Origin: Embleya sp040605455
GTDB lineage: Bacteria > Actinomycetota > Actinomycetes > Streptomycetales > Streptomycetaceae
Assembly (NCBI RefSeq): GCF_040605455.1
Contig: NZ_JBEXCV010000073.1
Span: 1 to 41,385, forward strand
DNA length: 41,385 nt
Reading direction: 5' to 3'
Below the pieces are notes generated by a model. It saw only the letters and a list, made by a program, of their open reading frames with translations, was not told where the DNA came from and searched no databases. Every line of letters starts with the position of its first letter. Position 1 is the stretch's first letter. The translations under genes and the position numbers were made by a program. Of this stretch, positions 16,731 to 24,654 are shown one piece after another.

Positions 16731-16819
16731 GTACCCCCATGAGGTATTTCCGCGCAACCTCTGGGCTTCGATACCCCCCTAGGGTATGTTCCTGATCGCT
16801 CGATACCCCCTATGCGTAT
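16731..16819. promoter_or_regulatory. three CsoR/RcnR-type 17-bp operators in tandem
   Basis: Three 17-bp sites share ATACCC-N5-GGGTAT: GTACCCCCATGAGGTAT at 16731-16747, ATACCCCCCTAGGGTAT at 16771-16787 (a perfect inverted repeat) and ATACCCCCTATGCGTAT at 16803-16819. Centres are 40 and 32 bp apart. TACCC/GGGTA repeats with a central C/G tract are typical of binding sites for CsoR/RcnR/FrmR-family repressors, which respond to copper, nickel, aldehydes or persulfide. No such repressor gene lies in the window. The third site ends 16 bp before the ATG of the collapsed transporter gene, so that gene was probably the regulated target. Otherwise 16394-16730 holds no gene I can support. Confidence 0.65.
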
Positions 16820-16835
16820 CCACGGAGTGATCGCG

Positions 16836-17123
16836 ATGCCCCGACCCCAGGCCCGACCCAACCCCGCCCCACGCCGGTGGTCCGCCCTCGCGCTCATCGC
16901 GCTCGCCCAGTTCATGGTCATCATGGCCCGGGAGGTCGGCGATGCCGCAGCGCTCACCGACGGCTTCTCCGCCGCCTTCCTCGGCGCCGCCGCGATCGCC
17001 GCCGCCGGCGCCCTGATCGCCGCCGTCACCCTGCGCAAGCCCACAGCCGCTCCGACCGCACCCGCGGCAACCCCGGCCACGACATCCGTCGACCGGCCCT
17101 CCGAGTCGCTTCCGACCACCTGA
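16836..17123 (+). pseudogene. DHA2-type MFS transporter collapsed to its first and last helices
   Basis: A 95-residue frame that looks like the two ends of a 14-helix drug/H+ antiporter fused together. Its start RRWSALALIALAQFMVIM matches transmembrane helix 1 of the EmrB/QacA (DHA2) family, which normally continues with LDATIVNVALP. Instead it passes straight to AREVGDAAALTDGFSAAFLG and AAAIAAAGALIAAVTLR, the usual last loop and helix 14, followed by a Pro/Ala tail. About 400-450 residues are missing. The ATG at 16836 has GGAG eight bases upstream and the frame is intact, so a two-helix peptide could be made. A genuine small membrane protein is the alternative; the match to both ends of one family favours an internal deletion. 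Confidence 0.62.
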
Positions 17124-17216
17124 CCCCGGCCCGCCTGCGAATGCACGACCGTCCGCGGGAGCCGCCGAGCCACCCGAGTCGGCGATCCCGCCGGCCGAAC
17201 CCGTCCACAACGCACG

Positions 17217-17251
17217 GTGCCGCCCTCTCGACGAATCCGAGAGGGCGGCAC
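17217..17251. terminator. 14-bp hairpin terminator
   Basis: GTGCCGCCCTCTCG at 17217-17230 pairs perfectly with 17238-17251 around ACGAATC. It lies between the convergent MFS remnant and the AftB-like gene. Confidence 0.87.
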
Positions 17252-17334
17252 CCGTTCATCCGCGTCCCGCACCCGCAGCCCCCGACGGGGCGGCGGAAAT
17301 CCCACAGCACACCCCGGCCGGCGGCCGGGGGCGT

Positions 17335-19197
17335 TCAGCGCTTGACCGGCCCAGCGGGAATCGGGCCCGAGGTGGGCAGGTCGACGCCGCAGATCTTCTT
17401 CGCGGCCGCGAACGGATCGTTGGGGAAGCGGAAGGACGTCCGTGACACCGAGCCGGTGAGGTTCTTCGTGAAGCGGCTCCACGACATCGGCTCGCGCACC
17501 GAGTCCTGCAACTCCTTGATCTTGCCGCGGTTCTCGGTACCACAGGTCAGGGTGTAGCGGGCGGCCTGCACTCGGATCGGGTCGATCCCGGGCGGCAGTT
17601 CCGCGGCGGGATCCGCGAACTCCGCGAAGATCCACGCCGGATCGATCTCCTTCTCGTGCCCGGGCCGACCACGCGTGGTCAGTTCGACGTGCGCGGCCAG
17701 CGGATAGGAGAGGCCGAGGATGTCGACCGAGGTGCCGTCGAGCGGGGTGGCCGCGCCGTTCATCCCGAGCTGCGGCGAGACGGTCGCCATCCTGGTCGCC
17801 AGGTCGGCGCGCAGCGGGACCTCGTAGGTGCCCCCGCTCGAGAAGTAGACGACCACGTGCCGGTTGCCCTTCTTGGCCGACACGAGCGGCCCGGACAGAC
17901 CCGGGTAGTGCTTGACGTACGCATCGGCGGTGACCGGGTTCTCGATCTCGAGCGCGTTCGTGTAGAAGCCGCGTTCGTCCGCGATGCCCCGGGGGCCGAC
18001 GTCGTCGTAGGGGATCCGGAACGTGATGGCACACACGAGCGCCCACCCGACGAGCAGGGTTGCCGCCGGTACCGCCACCTTGCTCGCGGGCACCACCAGG
18101 ATCGGGAGGAGCAGCATCAACAACCCCGGCAGCAACATCCGGCCGTGCATGAAGTCGCCGCCGACCCGGACGACGTACAGCAACATCGCGCCGCCGCACA
18201 GTACGGGCACGGCGTGCACGGTGATCCGCGTCCAGCCCTCCCGGTCGATGGCCTTCAGGTTGGGCCGCAGGGCGCCCGGACCGGACAACCGGGATCCGAG
18301 TACGACGGCCACGAACGCCGCCACCACCAACAGCGGAATCCACAGCTGGTACGGGTCGACCAGGTCACGGACGTAGCCCCAGCCGCGGGACCAGTCGGAG
18401 GCGGACGCCTCCTTCGTCACGGCGGGCAGGGGCAGCAGCACCCCGTAGTACCCCATCCGGAAGATCTCGTACCCGACCGGCGCGGCCAGCGCCGCGCCCA
18501 GCAGCCCGAGCACCTGCAGGGGGCGGGGACGCCGAATGACGGCGATGGCCAGCAGGAAGCCGACGGAGGCGATGCCCATGTCCGGACGGATCGTCGGGCC
18601 GAGCCCGGCGAGGAACGCGAGCACGTAGGCGACCCGACGACGCGCGTCGGTCGACATCCGTACCAGCAGCCACCAGCAGCACGCCGTCCACAGCGTGGTC
18701 AGGCCGGTCTCCAGACCGGAGGTGGCGAAGTCCCACACCGGCGGCAACGCGATCAACACGAGCACGCCGACCGGGACCAGGAAGGCGTCCCCGAACCCGG
18801 GCAGCCGCAGCCGCCTGGTCGCGTCCAGCGCGACGCCGTATCCGACGACGCTGCACAGCAACCCGAAGTACACGGCGAAGGGCGCCGCCTCCATGCCGGA
18901 GATCCAGGATCCCGCGACCAGGATCCACTGCCACAGGGTGCTGGTGGAGGACTCCGCCCGCTCGCCGAGGTTGAACACCGGGCCGTGCCCGGCGAGCACC
19001 TGGCGGGCGGGGCGGGTGAAGATCAGGCCGTCGTCGCTTATCCAGCGGCGTTGCCAGCCGAACGCACCCAGGACCAGCAGGGGCAGCGCGAGCATCGCGA
19101 CGTTCCAGTACACGACGACACGCGGCCTGGGACCGGCCGACGCGCCGTCCTCGGTCGTCGGCCGTCTGCGCCCGGACAGCGCGGTCACAAGGCTCAT
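17335..19197 (-). CDS. AftB-like GT-C membrane glycosyltransferase
   Basis: A 620-residue polytopic protein. About ten hydrophobic helices fill residues 28-420, followed by a soluble C-terminal domain of about 190 residues. The first periplasmic loop reads QRRWISDDGLIFTRPARQVL then NLGERAESSTSTLWQW, closely resembling AftB/ZomB-type arabinofuranosyltransferases (WISDD...NPGERVEGxT). The acidic DD in that loop is the usual GT-C catalytic site for polyprenyl-phosphate sugar donors. In mycolic-acid bacteria AftB adds terminal arabinose to arabinan; outside them the acceptor is unknown. ATG at 19197 has GGAG nine bases upstream. The gene is divergent from a PAP2 phosphatase, which could recycle a lipid carrier, though this is inference. 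Confidence 0.78.
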   Translation of the reverse strand: MSLVTALSGRRRPTTEDGASAGPRPRVVVYWNVAMLALPLLVLGAFGWQRRWISDDGLIFTRPARQVLAGHGPVFNLGERAESSTSTLWQWILVAGSWISGMEAAPFAVYFGLLCSVVGYGVALDATRRLRLPGFGDAFLVPVGVLVLIALPPVWDFATSGLETGLTTLWTACCWWLLVRMSTDARRRVAYVLAFLAGLGPTIRPDMGIASVGFLLAIAVIRRPRPLQVLGLLGAALAAPVGYEIFRMGYYGVLLPLPAVTKEASASDWSRGWGYVRDLVDPYQLWIPLLVVAAFVAVVLGSRLSGPGALRPNLKAIDREGWTRITVHAVPVLCGGAMLLYVVRVGGDFMHGRMLLPGLLMLLLPILVVPASKVAVPAATLLVGWALVCAITFRIPYDDVGPRGIADERGFYTNALEIENPVTADAYVKHYPGLSGPLVSAKKGNRHVVVYFSSGGTYEVPLRADLATRMATVSPQLGMNGAATPLDGTSVDILGLSYPLAAHVELTTRGRPGHEKEIDPAWIFAEFADPAAELPPGIDPIRVQAARYTLTCGTENRGKIKELQDSVREPMSWSRFTKNLTGSVSRTSFRFPNDPFAAAKKICGVDLPTSGPIPAGPVKR

Positions 19198-19727
19198 GGT
19201 GAGCGGACTCCAGTCAAGGTGGCGGGATCGATGACGTCATCGGCCCCGGACGCCCGCCGCATCGGTGGCGCGCCAGTACAGGAATGTGGATGTGCCCGCG
19301 ATCGGGCACGGGTCGAACGGCACGGATCACGCCGCTCGGGCATCGACCCCGGGGATTCTTCCAGAAGGTCCACGACAGCGGTTGCCCTTCAACACACGCG
19401 AAAGAACCCACGGATCGGGAAAAATTGGACAGGGGTTGTTCAACCTCACACTCGAACCCGCCGCCGAATGTGATCCGAAAGGTACCGGATCGATCACCGA
19501 ACGTTATTATCCGACGAATCGGCGCGCGGCAAGTCCGGATATCCGCACTCATCGCGTCTTTCTCCTCGTCCCGCGCAAGGCGCCGTGCGTCCCCTTCGGC
19601 CCTGCGCCGCCCCGTACGAGCCCGTCGCGATACATCCCGTTTCCTCCCCCTGAAGAAGGAGAAGATCGCTCTCGGATGGCCCTACAGGGTGATCGGCGAA
19701 AGGGTGGGCTCTGGCAGACTTGAACTC
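19198..19727. other. 530-bp divergent intergenic region
   Basis: No gene is supported between the AftB-like gene and the PAP2 gene. The part from about 19420 to 19520 is clearly less GC-rich than its surroundings (GGGAAAAATTGG and GAACGTTATTATCC) and probably carries the AftB-side promoter. Frames that stay open here give Arg/Pro-rich products without family features. Confidence 0.6.
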
Positions 19728-20723
19728 ATGGGGGGCATTCCGAGCCGAGAGACCATGCCGCCGTCGGGGCGACGGGTGACCGACGAAGCCGGACGGACAA
19801 CCATGCAGCCAATCCCCACGAAGACCCGGTTGCGTGCCTATCTGAGCACGCCGCGTCGGCCGCGATTCGTGGTCGAACTCGCGTTGATCGCGTTGAGTTA
19901 CTGGGTCTACTCACTCATCCGCAACGCGGTGCCCGAGCGGGAACATCTCGCCGTGGACCGCGCCAGGCAGCTGCTCGATCTCGAGAAGACGCTGCACATC
20001 GACTTCGAACACAGCGTCAACCACGCCGTCAACGGCGTCACCTGGTTGATCGTGTCGATGAACTACTACTACGCGACGCTGCACTTCGTGGTGACCATCG
20101 GCGTCCTGGTGTGGCTCTTCCACAGCCATCCCGGCCGCTACCGAGCCGTGCGCACGGTGCTGTTCCTGACCACCGGCCTGGCGCTGTTCGGCTATTTCCT
20201 CTTCGCCCTGGCCCCACCACGACTGCTGCCGGACGCGGGCTACATCGACACCGTCCTGGTTCACCACACGTGGGGCTCGATGGCGTCCGGGGACATGAAG
20301 AACGTCTCCAACCAGTACGCCGCGATGCCGTCGATGCACATCGGCTGGTCGACGTGGTGCGCGATGGCGATCGTGATGTTCGCGCGGCCGATGTGGGTCA
20401 AGGTGCTCGGGGTGCTGTACCCGATGGTGACCCTGTTGGTGATCGTGGCGACCGGCAACCACTTCGTGCTCGACGCGGTCGGCGGCTGGATCACCCTGGC
20501 CGCGGCCTTCGGCCTGCAGTGTCTGGTCAACGGGCGCTCCGCGTACCGCTTCCCGCAGTACCCGCCGGACGACCCGCGCGCCGCGACCGAGCCGAGGGAT
20601 CGCCCCGCCGAGCCCGACCGCGCGCACGTGGGCGCGGCCGGCCGGGGTCGGCACGACGACGATGACGACAGCCGGCGCGAGCGGCCTCAGCGCGAGCCGG
20701 TCGAAGTCTCGTCCTCGCCGTAG
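19728..20723 (+). CDS. PAP2-superfamily membrane phosphatase / inositolphosphotransferase-like
   Basis: A protein of up to 331 residues with six predicted helices. The lipid-phosphatase signature is split as usual: NQYAAMPSMHIGWSTWC (PSMH motif) and GNHFVLDAVGG (HxxxD motif), with the catalytic histidines facing outside. The closest family is the actinobacterial PAP2_3 group related to inositol-phosphorylceramide synthases. The C terminus is a charged Asp/Arg-rich tail. The start is uncertain: ATG 19728 has no ribosome site but is preceded by a CAGACT -10-like hexamer, as in leaderless genes; ATG 19803 would remove 25 residues before the first helix. The last 37 bp overlap the 3' end of the convergent glnE gene. 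Confidence 0.85.
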   Translation: MGGIPSRETMPPSGRRVTDEAGRTTMQPIPTKTRLRAYLSTPRRPRFVVELALIALSYWVYSLIRNAVPEREHLAVDRARQLLDLEKTLHIDFEHSVNHAVNGVTWLIVSMNYYYATLHFVVTIGVLVWLFHSHPGRYRAVRTVLFLTTGLALFGYFLFALAPPRLLPDAGYIDTVLVHHTWGSMASGDMKNVSNQYAAMPSMHIGWSTWCAMAIVMFARPMWVKVLGVLYPMVTLLVIVATGNHFVLDAVGGWITLAAAFGLQCLVNGRSAYRFPQYPPDDPRAATEPRDRPAEPDRAHVGAAGRGRHDDDDDSRRERPQREPVEVSSSP

Positions 20724-23704
20724 AACACCCGCTCCACCACGACACGGGCGAGCCGGGTCACCCGCCGATAGTCCTCGATCAGGCTGCCGGTCTCGTCGGA
20801 AGGGTGGCCGAGCAGTCGGGCCACCCCGCCCAGCTCGCGCACATCGGTCGGGAAGCTGTCCGAGGACCGGCCGCGCACGATCATCACCGCGTTGCGCACC
20901 CGGGTGGCCTCGACCCACGCGTCGTCCAGGATCCGTGCGTCGTGCGCGTCGAGCAATCCCGCGTCCCGGGCCGCCGCGAGCCCCTGCCGGGTGCCGGTCA
21001 CCCGCAGCGCGGGCACCGCGTCCGCGTGCCGCAGTTGCAACAGCTGGACCACCCATTCCACATCGGCGAGCCCGCCCCGCCCGAGCTTGGTGTGCAGGGT
21101 CGGGTCGGCGCCGCGCGGCAGCCGCTCGGACTCGATCCGGGCCTTCATCCGGCGGATCTCCCGCACCTGGGTGTCGTCGATCCCGCCCCACGGGTGGCGC
21201 AGCGGATCGACCATCGCCAGGAACCGCCGACCCAGGTCGGCGTCCCCGGAGGTGAAGTCGGCGCGCAGCAGCGCCTGGCTCTCCCACAGCTTGGACCAGC
21301 GCTCGTAGTAGGCCCGGTAGGACGCCAACGTGCGCACCAGCGGGCCCTGCCGCCCCTCGGGTCGCAGGTCGGCGTCGATCAACAGCGGCGGATCCGTGGA
21401 CGGGATCTGCAACAGCCGGCGCACCTCGTTGCCCACCCACTGCGCCGCCTTGGTCGCGGCCTGCTCCTCGGCGCCCTCGCTCGGCTCGTGCACGAACATC
21501 ACGTCCGCGTCGCTGCCGTAGCCCTGCTCGTAACCGCCGAACCGACCCATCGCGATGATCGCGATCCGGGTCGGGATCGGCCCCCGGGTGCGCTCGCACG
21601 CGTCGATCGCGGCCCGGAGCGCGCCGGTCAGCGTCGCCGCGTTGACATCGGTGAGCGCCTTGCCCGTGGCGTCCACGTCCAGCAGGCCCAGCACGTCTGC
21701 CGCGACGATCCGGAACAACTCGCGGCGACGCACGCTGCGCGCCGTCTGCACCGCGCTCTCCGGTCCCGGCGCACGCCCCACCGCGGCCAGGATCTCGGTC
21801 TCCAGCGCCGCCCGCGAGCGCGGCCGCAGCCCGTCCACGTCGCCCAGCATCGCCACCGCCTCGGGCGCCCGCAGCAACAGATCCGGCGCCAACCGTCCGG
21901 ACGCGAGAACCCGGGCCATGTACTCGGCCGCCGCGCCCGACGAGCCCGCCCCCGAGTCACGCAGCAGCCGCAGATACCAGTGCGTGTTGCCCAGCGCTTC
22001 GGAGACCTGCCGGAAGGCGAGCAGCCCGGCGTCGGGGTCCGCCGAGTCGGCGAACCAGCTCAGCATCACCGGCAGCAGCGTGCGCTGGATCGAGGCGCGC
22101 CGGCTGACCCCGGAGGCGAGCGCCTCCAGGTGGCGCAGCGCGGCCGCCGGGTCGGCGTACCCCAGGGCCTCGAAGCGGGCCCGCGCGGCCTCCGGGGTCA
22201 GCCGCTGCTCGCCCGCCTTGAGCCGGGCGACCGCGTCCAGGAGCGGCCGATAGAACAACTTCTCGTGCAGTCGGCGAACCTCCACCGTCTGCTGCTTCCA
22301 GGCCTTCTCCAACTCGCCCACCGGGTTCGCGCGCATGCCCATCGAGCGGCCGATCCGGCGCAGTTCGCCCGGATCGGTCGGCATCAGGTGGGTGCGGCGC
22401 AGCCGGAAGAGCTGGATCCGGTGCTCCAACGTGCGCAGGAAGCGGTACGCGGCGTCCAGCGCGGCGCCGTCGTCGCGCCCCACGTAGCCGGCCGCGGACA
22501 GCGCGGCGAGCGCGTCCAGGGTGGAGCCGCTGCGCAGAGCCGGGTCGGACTTGCCGTGCACCAGTTGGAGGAGTTGGACCGCGAACTCGATGTCGCGCAG
22601 ACCGCCGGGACCGAGTTTGACCTCGCGCTCCACCTCGCGCGCGGGGATGCTGTCCACGACTCGGCGGCGCATCGCCTGCACGTCGGCGACGAAGTTCTCC
22701 CGGCGGGCGGCGGTCCACACGAGCGGGGACACGCTGTCCAGGTACTTGCGGCCCAGCGCCGGGTCGCCGGCCACCGGGCGGGCCTTGAGCAGGGCCTGGA
22801 ACTCCCAGGTCTTGGCCCAGCGTTCGTAGTAGGCGAGGTGGCTGGCCAGGGTGCGGGTGAGCGGGCCGTTGCGGCCCTCCGGGCGCAGGTTGGCGTCCAC
22901 CTCCCAGATCGAGCCCTCGACGGTGGTCGCCGAGCAGGCCCGCATCAGCGCGCCGGCCAGCCGATTGGCCGCGGCGACCGCGACGCCCTCGGGCACGCCG
23001 GGGGGTGCCTCGGCGACGAAGACCACGTCCACGTCGCTGATGTAGTTGAGTTCGCGTCCGCCGCACTTGCCCATGCCGATCACCGCGAGTCGGCACTGTT
23101 CGGCCTCGGCCGGGTGTTCGCGCCGGACCAGGTCGAGCGCGGCGTCCAGGGTGGCGCCGGCCAGGTCGGCGAGTTCGGTGGCGACGGTCGGCTCGTCGGT
23201 GCTGCCGCACACGTCGCGAGCGGCGATCGAGAGCAGACAGCGCCGGTAGCCGATCCGCAGCGCGTCCAGCGCCGGGTCGCCGCGCAGGCCGGCGGTGGCG
23301 GTGGTGAGCACGGCGTGGAAGTAGGCCGGGGTGGGCCGGGCGTCCTGAACGTCGTAGGTGACCAGCGTGCGCCAGTCCTCGGGGTGGCGCGCGAGGTGGT
23401 CGCCCAATGCCGCGCTCACGCCCAAGACGCCCAGTATGCGGTCCCGGAAGGGCTTCGCCGAGGCGAGCGTGGACAACAGGACGGAGCGGTCGGCGGCGGC
23501 CTCGGCGAGCCGGACCAGGCCGAGCAGCGCGAGGTCGGGGTCGGCGGTGGCGGCGAGCGCGTCCAGGAAGAGCGAGTCGTCCCCGGCGCCGAGCAGTGCC
23601 GGATCGCGCAGATTGCGCGCGGCGGCCGCGACGTCCGTGAAGCCGAGCCGGACCAGGCGCCCGTCGGTGGCCGCCGGTTCGCGAGGCTGATCCACAGAGG
23701 TCAC
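20687..23704 (-). CDS. glnE: glutamine synthetase adenylyltransferase/deadenylylase
   Basis: A 1005-residue GlnE, which adenylylates and deadenylylates the Tyr397-type site of GSI according to nitrogen status. Two nucleotidyltransferase domains are visible: the N-terminal one with GGRELNYISDVDVVFV (about residues 215-230) and the C-terminal one with GGYEQGYGSDADVMFV (about 723-738), each followed by a GlnD-like helical region. Length equals actinobacterial GlnE. I use the GTG at 23704; a second GTG three codons later has a better-placed GGTGA. The target glnA lies 12 kb away in the same window, and the paralogous synthetase lies just upstream beyond a TetR gene. This glnE-glnA2 neighbourhood is conserved in actinobacteria. 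Confidence 0.96.
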   Translation of the reverse strand: MTSVDQPREPAATDGRLVRLGFTDVAAAARNLRDPALLGAGDDSLFLDALAATADPDLALLGLVRLAEAAADRSVLLSTLASAKPFRDRILGVLGVSAALGDHLARHPEDWRTLVTYDVQDARPTPAYFHAVLTTATAGLRGDPALDALRIGYRRCLLSIAARDVCGSTDEPTVATELADLAGATLDAALDLVRREHPAEAEQCRLAVIGMGKCGGRELNYISDVDVVFVAEAPPGVPEGVAVAAANRLAGALMRACSATTVEGSIWEVDANLRPEGRNGPLTRTLASHLAYYERWAKTWEFQALLKARPVAGDPALGRKYLDSVSPLVWTAARRENFVADVQAMRRRVVDSIPAREVEREVKLGPGGLRDIEFAVQLLQLVHGKSDPALRSGSTLDALAALSAAGYVGRDDGAALDAAYRFLRTLEHRIQLFRLRRTHLMPTDPGELRRIGRSMGMRANPVGELEKAWKQQTVEVRRLHEKLFYRPLLDAVARLKAGEQRLTPEAARARFEALGYADPAAALRHLEALASGVSRRASIQRTLLPVMLSWFADSADPDAGLLAFRQVSEALGNTHWYLRLLRDSGAGSSGAAAEYMARVLASGRLAPDLLLRAPEAVAMLGDVDGLRPRSRAALETEILAAVGRAPGPESAVQTARSVRRRELFRIVAADVLGLLDVDATGKALTDVNAATLTGALRAAIDACERTRGPIPTRIAIIAMGRFGGYEQGYGSDADVMFVHEPSEGAEEQAATKAAQWVGNEVRRLLQIPSTDPPLLIDADLRPEGRQGPLVRTLASYRAYYERWSKLWESQALLRADFTSGDADLGRRFLAMVDPLRHPWGGIDDTQVREIRRMKARIESERLPRGADPTLHTKLGRGGLADVEWVVQLLQLRHADAVPALRVTGTRQGLAAARDAGLLDAHDARILDDAWVEATRVRNAVMIVRGRSSDSFPTDVRELGGVARLLGHPSDETGSLIEDYRRVTRLARVVVERVFYGEDETSTGSR

Positions 23705-23926
23705 CGGCCGAGCGTATCCGGTGAAACGGCTGATCGATCAAGAACGGAACTGGGAATGTGGACGCGCCGCATGGGGCTCGCCGAGCCCCCCGACCGCGGC
23801 GAACTTGAATGCGGCGCGCCCTCGCCCGATGGCGGATGCCAGTTCCACTCTGCGAGCCGTCCGTCCCACGGCCCGAAGAGGCCTCCGTAGCGACGAGCTG
23901 CCATACGCCACCGTACGGGACGTCAC

Positions 23927-23942
23927 CCTACGTTAGCGTAGG
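23927..23942. promoter_or_regulatory. palindrome before the TetR gene, likely autoregulatory operator
   Basis: CCTACG-TTAG-CGTAGG is a perfect inverted repeat ending four bases before the TetR ATG at 23947. Position and form suit an operator for the regulator itself. It also overlaps any leaderless promoter for that gene. Confidence 0.6.
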
Positions 23943-23946
23943 TGCC

Positions 23947-24573
23947 ATGCGCAACGGTGTTCCCTCGGAGAGGGTGCAATCAGACGACGAACCGGAACGG
24001 TCCGCTCGCCCCGGCCGCCGTACCCTCAGCCGAGAGGACTGGGCTCGGGCGGCCCTGGAGGCGATGCGAGAAGGCGGCCTGGGCGCGGTCGCGGTGGAAC
24101 CCCTCGCGGAAAGCCTCGGCACCACCAAGGGCAGCTTCTACTGGCACTTCAAGGATCGCGACTCGCTCATCCAGGCCGCCCTGGAGCGCTGGGTGGCCGA
24201 GTCCGAGGAGTTGATGGCCGCGGCCGAACGCATCGAGGATCCGGTCGAACGCGGCCGCCGACTCACCGAGTACGCGTTCACCGCGCCCAGCGGCGCGGAC
24301 ATCACCACCACACTGCTGATCCACGCCCAGCACCCGGTGGTGGGCCCGATCCTGGAGCAGGTCACCCGCCGCCGCCTGGAGTTCGGCGCCCGCCTCACCG
24401 AGGAACTCGGGCTGCCCGCCGACGCCGCCTACCGCCACGCGCTGACCGCGCTGACGATGACTGTCGGCATCGCGTTGATCCGCCGGGGCGCGCCGCAACT
24501 GCTGCCCCAGGGCGAGGACAAGGACGCCTACGTGCGTTACATCCTGGAACTGCTCGGCCCACCGATGACGTGA
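23947..24573 (+). CDS. TetR/AcrR-family transcriptional regulator
   Basis: A 208-residue regulator. A basic N-terminal tail (ERSARPGRRTLSREDWARAA) leads into the TetR helix-turn-helix, VAVEPLAESLGTTKGSFYWHF, ending in the KDRDSLIQAAL helix. The C-terminal ligand domain is helical and of ordinary length; its ligand is unknown. The ATG at 23947 is supported by family length; no clear ribosome site is present, and the start lies against a CCTACG/CGTAGG palindrome. The gene is divergent from glnE and convergent with the GlnA2 gene, separated from the latter by a 17-bp terminator. Because glnE lies 242 bp away on the other strand, control of glnE is possible but untested. Confidence 0.88.
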   Translation: MRNGVPSERVQSDDEPERSARPGRRTLSREDWARAALEAMREGGLGAVAVEPLAESLGTTKGSFYWHFKDRDSLIQAALERWVAESEELMAAAERIEDPVERGRRLTEYAFTAPSGADITTTLLIHAQHPVVGPILEQVTRRRLEFGARLTEELGLPADAAYRHALTALTMTVGIALIRRGAPQLLPQGEDKDAYVRYILELLGPPMT

Positions 24574-24587
24574 GCACCCGCGCCGCC

Positions 24588-24630
24588 CGACGACGAACGG
24601 CCCGGCCCCGGGTCGGGCCGTTCGTCGTCG
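24588..24630. terminator. 17-bp hairpin between TetR and GlnA2 genes
   Basis: CGACGACGAACGGCCCG at 24588-24604 pairs perfectly with 24614-24630 around a 9-nt loop. The flanking genes are convergent, so it can act in both directions. Confidence 0.9.
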
Positions 24631-24654
24631 CGCTCGGACGCCGGCGGCGGGTGC

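Noticed and set aside
17656..19473. 605-codon plus-strand frame opposite the AftB-like gene
   Set aside because: The product is His/Arg/Gln/Asp-rich with no hydrophobic core, and the minus strand has a clear polytopic protein with a good ribosome site.
20804..23890. 1028-codon open frame on the plus strand opposite glnE
   Set aside because: The minus strand encodes a complete GlnE with both catalytic motifs; the plus frame is Arg/Gly/Val-rich shadow sequence without family features, typical of very GC-rich genes.
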